A stretch of DNA of 64,000 nucleotides from positions 186,001-250,000 of the forward strand of contig JAODTK010005755.1 in NCBI GenBank assembly GCA_026419785.1, given 5' to 3'. A program made the position numbers and the translations under genes. Source of the stretch: Sclerodactyla briareus (lineage: Eukaryota > Echinodermata > Holothuroidea > Dendrochirotida > Sclerodactylidae). Under the pieces are notes generated by a model. That model worked only from the letters and a program-made list of their open reading frames with translations. It ran no database searches and had not been told where the DNA came from. This document shows positions 60,546-64,000 of this stretch, in pieces (within the stretch, counting starts at the first letter, position 1; the number at the start of each line of letters is the position of its first letter).

Positions 60546-63329
60546 ATATGAATGAGTAACGAACTCCCATTTTTTGGAAAATTTTGCACGTTATTAATCA
60601 GCGGCGTCAATCCGTTTCTGAAAGTGGGGGACGTGCGGGACTGCGATACACTTTCTAAGCAGAAGCGCCACGGTTTGCGCGTATCGTACCGAGGAAAGTT
60701 TGGCTTGTTATACATCCAGATCCGCCGGAATGGCACTTGCTGCTTAATGCAAAATCTGAATGTGCAATGATAGGAAAATGTTGAAGAGTTGCCACGCATC
60801 TACGGCCTCTATATTTTTGTGGAAAGAAGTGTCCAGAAGTGATTCAAACCGAAATACAACTAAGAACCACCTGCAAGCTCAAAATTGGTAAACAGGTGGA
60901 ACGAAGAACCCAACCCCCTTCATTTAGCCATTATATTTGCGTGGGATAGGAGGGGGTTCTCTGTAATATATTATAGGGTCGTTCTATTTTTAAGGGAGAG
61001 TCAGCTGGATCAACGTTGTTGAGCGTGTATCTAAGCGGGAATTTTGAGAAATAAGGCCTCCTCTAGATGCAAGGAAATGGCACTTTCCGTCTTCCCTGAC
61101 CTATTTTACCGAGCTGTGCAGTGAGCAGCCATAGTTTTCGTAGAGGTGCTGGGTATTGAAATAGTGGGCTTGTCAGATCATTCATGTAAAATTACCCAAC
61201 TCGCAATAAGTGCCCTAAATATCATTTGAAGTTCGTAGGCCTACAGTAACTATGGAAAAACACCATTTTTAACATTTTGGGGGCAATCAATAAAAATGTG
61301 GCGCACGCAGAGGATATTTTGGGTGAACGAAACATCAGTTTTCGCTTCACCCTGTTCGTATATCTCCATTCTTCACACGATATCGTGGTCAATTACACTA
61401 CTCGTGTTTCGAGTCGATCTCAACTTGATGATGTACTGACCGAGGACTGTGAGGATGGGTAAACCCTAAGTGGCTCTTTTTGCCACCTGACTGTAACTGT
61501 CTGTATGGGCAGGAAACTTAGGAACCTAATCTCAGGCCAAATATTTACTCTCCTTCAAAAGATCTCAAGCTAGGTGTCAGGTTGTGGAAAGGTTTACAGA
61601 AAAAGCGAGTAGCGGTGAAGCGCTAGGGCGAATATGTAAAAGTCTGTATATAAAGCCAGACACGGACAAGAAAGTCGTAAAGGGGTCAAGCACGTCACAC
61701 CGATTTATAACAGTATAAAGTCTTCATACAATCTGGGCGTAGCGCGTCATCAGGAATTGAATCAAATGGTAGCGAAGGTACGGTGTCATGTTACTTCAAC
61801 ATATGAACCCTTTGCCGCCATGAGGCGGCGGACTTGAGAAAGAAATTGTTCAAGGGGCGCCCAACGAATAGTTCGAATGTTTTGTTATGCTACAAATGCG
61901 CCATAGGTGATTCTGAGCGGTCAAGTTACAGTGAATTGGGAAGTGCCGACAGGTATGAATGTCAGCTTGAGAGTGATGGTGGGTGACTCATCACTGGCGA
62001 AAAATGTATCCTGGGCCTCATCAAGGAGTATTTAGCGTTTAAGTCTAAGTCAATGGGGCCGGGCCGGCTAATAGGGGGAGTCTTTGCAATTTCAGCTAAA
62101 ATGTTGTGACATGATTCAGGGCCTTGTAAATAGTTGATTTGCGATGGCCTATGCCTATTTCTAAATTCGAAGATTAAGGATGGATGCAAGTTTGGAAACG
62201 TAAGCCATTGGGGCAAAAACATTCTCGTGAAAATGCTAAAAAGTCGAAAACGAATCGCACACCCAAGCAAATGCGCGGCGGACTTTCCGCACTTAACTCG
62301 GGCATTTGATGAAAAATTGGGCGTTTCAAGATCCTGGCTCATCATCTTGCTATTGCCTAAATGCTTCGATTCCCGCGGCTAAATGAACATATCACAAACC
62401 CAGAAGCATGCGACATGGGCGGCGATCACGGGGGGGGGGGGGGACGGGGGGGACATTTCCCCCAATATTTTTGGTGGGGGGACATAATATCAAATGTCCC
62501 CCCAATATTTTGCGGACTGTGAAAAAATCCTATAATCATATGTACAGTATGCCATAACAAAGGGTGCTAACTCATATTTCTTATCAGATTCTTAAATTTA
62601 TGTTGAGAAGGCCGAAATGCAAAAAAAATTCGCGCTGCGCGCGCTGTATTCTTTTCCGTTACATGTATAATACAGTAGGCCCATGTATACAATAACTTGT
62701 CAGATTCTAATTCAAATATGACTTTTCTCCATGCGTGTCATCTTCAAGTGGGGTGAACATATGGATAGGCCACAAGGAGAATTTGGTTTGGAACATGGTT
62801 ATGTTGCACCACTCCCACAGCAATAATGTGGAAACCAAATGCCAGTTCTTAACACTTGAACAATAACCAATAGCTAGAGTTTAGTCTACTTCTGATCCTT
62901 ATTGTTCAGGACTCAGGCTTTGCCAGCCTGACGTGCTGTTTCTTAATAGAAGAGAAAGCATATTGAACGAAAAACAAACAGGGCAGGGGATCGTGCACAT
63001 CACTATGGGGTTCACGTGATTGACGCATGGTACTATGAGGCGCGTTGCGGGGCGGAACAATTCTGAGACTTGAACATTTTGGACGAAAATGTTGAAGAAC
63101 AAATCTGAAAAAATGACCGTATTTACTGCTGACTGGCACAATTCCTTTCAATCAAAAGCCAGAAAAATCCATAATTTGCCCAGACAGGGAGTGTTCAAGC
63201 AATTTTTTTAAGATGCGGACAACATCCAACCCAATTGGAAGGGTCCTCGATGGAAGACCTCCAAAATAGGGCTATGGTAGGAATGCAGGCCACGATGAAG
63301 AAATGTAGGGATTAAACATCGACAGTTTT
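60546..63329. other. No gene recognised
   Basis: Includes a poly-G string (62429-62442) followed by a direct repeat of tgtccccccaatattttgg at about 62455-62515. Remaining short open frames look like chance. Confidence 0.4.
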
Positions 63330-64000
63330 CAGAAATTTATTGTCAATTTCAGTGATGCTGCTTACGACATAAGCCACGGACGGGAGCAATCTGGGGGTTG
63401 GGGGAAGGGGAGGGGGGGGGGTGGGTTTGGGGGGGGGGGGGGGGTTTGGGTCTGTATAACTATTTTTTGTTTTCTTGTACTCTACGCATCAACTGTTGGT
63501 GGCGCGAATTGTAATGAATGAACATAGTCAGTTCCTTCAAGAGCTTTTCTTGAGGTATAAATTTCGGAAATTTGTCATTTTCAGGGATGTTGCTTACTGT
63601 CATAAAGACCGGGAATGTCCGTTCCGGCAATCTCGGGGGTTCGTAAGGCTAAAATTTGTCTTGTACCCTTCGCGTCCACTGATGGTGGCCCTAATTGTAC
63701 GGAATAAAAACATCGATCAGTTCCTTCGGGAACGTTTCTTGAAATATAATTTTTCTGCAATTTTTGGGACGTTGCTAATTGCCATACGGCCAGGGAGTGC
63801 CGTTCCCTGCAATCTGGGGGGGGGGGGGGGGGGGGTTAAAACGAGAATTTTCCTTGTATCCTACGCGTCCACTGATGGTGGCCCGAATTGTAAGGAATAA
63901 ACACTCGAACAGGTCCATCAAGAAGGGTTTTTGCGATATAAATTTCTGAAAAATATTGCCAATTTTAGGGACGTTGCAATTGGTACTGCCTACGGATCGG
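63330..64000 (+). repeat. 190-bp tandem array with internal poly-G strings, runs off the window
   Basis: cttgta-cctacgcgtccactgatggtggc recurs at about 63475, 63660 and 63853. aattt---aattttcagggatgttgcttac recurs at 63335, 63570, 63755 and 63950. Most units carry caatctggggg followed by a G string of variable length (63412-63445, 63819-63836). Confidence 0.85.

Noticed and set aside
1-64000. CRISPR arrays, integrated viruses, prokaryotic operons, toxin genes
   Set aside because: Tandem arrays here have long or degenerate units without unique spacers, and no viral or bacterial protein was recognised.

Overview
The window is animal nuclear DNA. It is sparse in genes, holds two intron-rich genes that face each other, and is otherwise filled with dispersed and tandem repeats. 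Repeat style (long poly-G/poly-C strings, foldback elements, short tRNA-derived SINEs, aggtca-rich satellites) and close similarity of the exons to vertebrate proteins suggest an invertebrate deuterostome, perhaps an echinoderm; this is inference. No bacterial operons, CRISPR arrays, rRNA genes or intact transposases were seen.

Left part (0-18 kb, + strand): the 3' half of a Rho guanine-nucleotide exchange factor of the ARHGEF10/ARHGEF10L type. Exons for the end of the DH/PH region lie in a 2.97-kb segment present twice in tandem (1-2975 and 2976-5790). Further exons at about 7.1, 12.8, 14.4, 15.8 and 17.7 kb encode the C-terminal beta-propeller and a tail ending in a WQV motif. The N-terminal part with the catalytic DH domain lies off the left edge. 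Three successive exons (14.4, 15.8, 17.7 kb) are each followed by decayed tandem copies of their own 3' end, two of them including the splice donor.

Middle (18-33 kb): no gene recognised. It holds a G-rich minisatellite, CATA microsatellites, a hairpin plus (TATC)n element and a roughly 145-bp tandem array with a three-monomer higher-order period.

Right part (33.4-51.2 kb, - strand): methylenetetrahydrofolate reductase (MTHFR). Ten exons were placed, from the TIM-barrel region (WHP, AVNYCG, LHMT motifs) through the PRRALPW linker to the SAM-binding regulatory domain and the stop codon, with a poly(A) signal 124 bp beyond. The N-terminal exon carrying the LEFFPPR-type motif was not found. A 580-bp satellite array sits in one MTHFR intron, and an inverted relative lies at 8-9.3 kb inside the RhoGEF gene.

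Far right (51-64 kb): upstream or first-intron DNA of MTHFR with two copies of a hairpin-bearing foldback family, an inverted pair of short-unit minisatellites around a 330-bp core, and a 190-bp tandem array with poly-G strings running off the window.

Most conserved exons of both genes carry one or more frame-breaking indels, and homopolymers are expanded inside exons, while splice sites and gene order are intact. The simplest reading is uncorrected long-read sequence of functional genes, not two pseudogenes. The two genes do not act in one pathway: one activates Rho GTPases, the other supplies 5-methyltetrahydrofolate for methionine synthesis.
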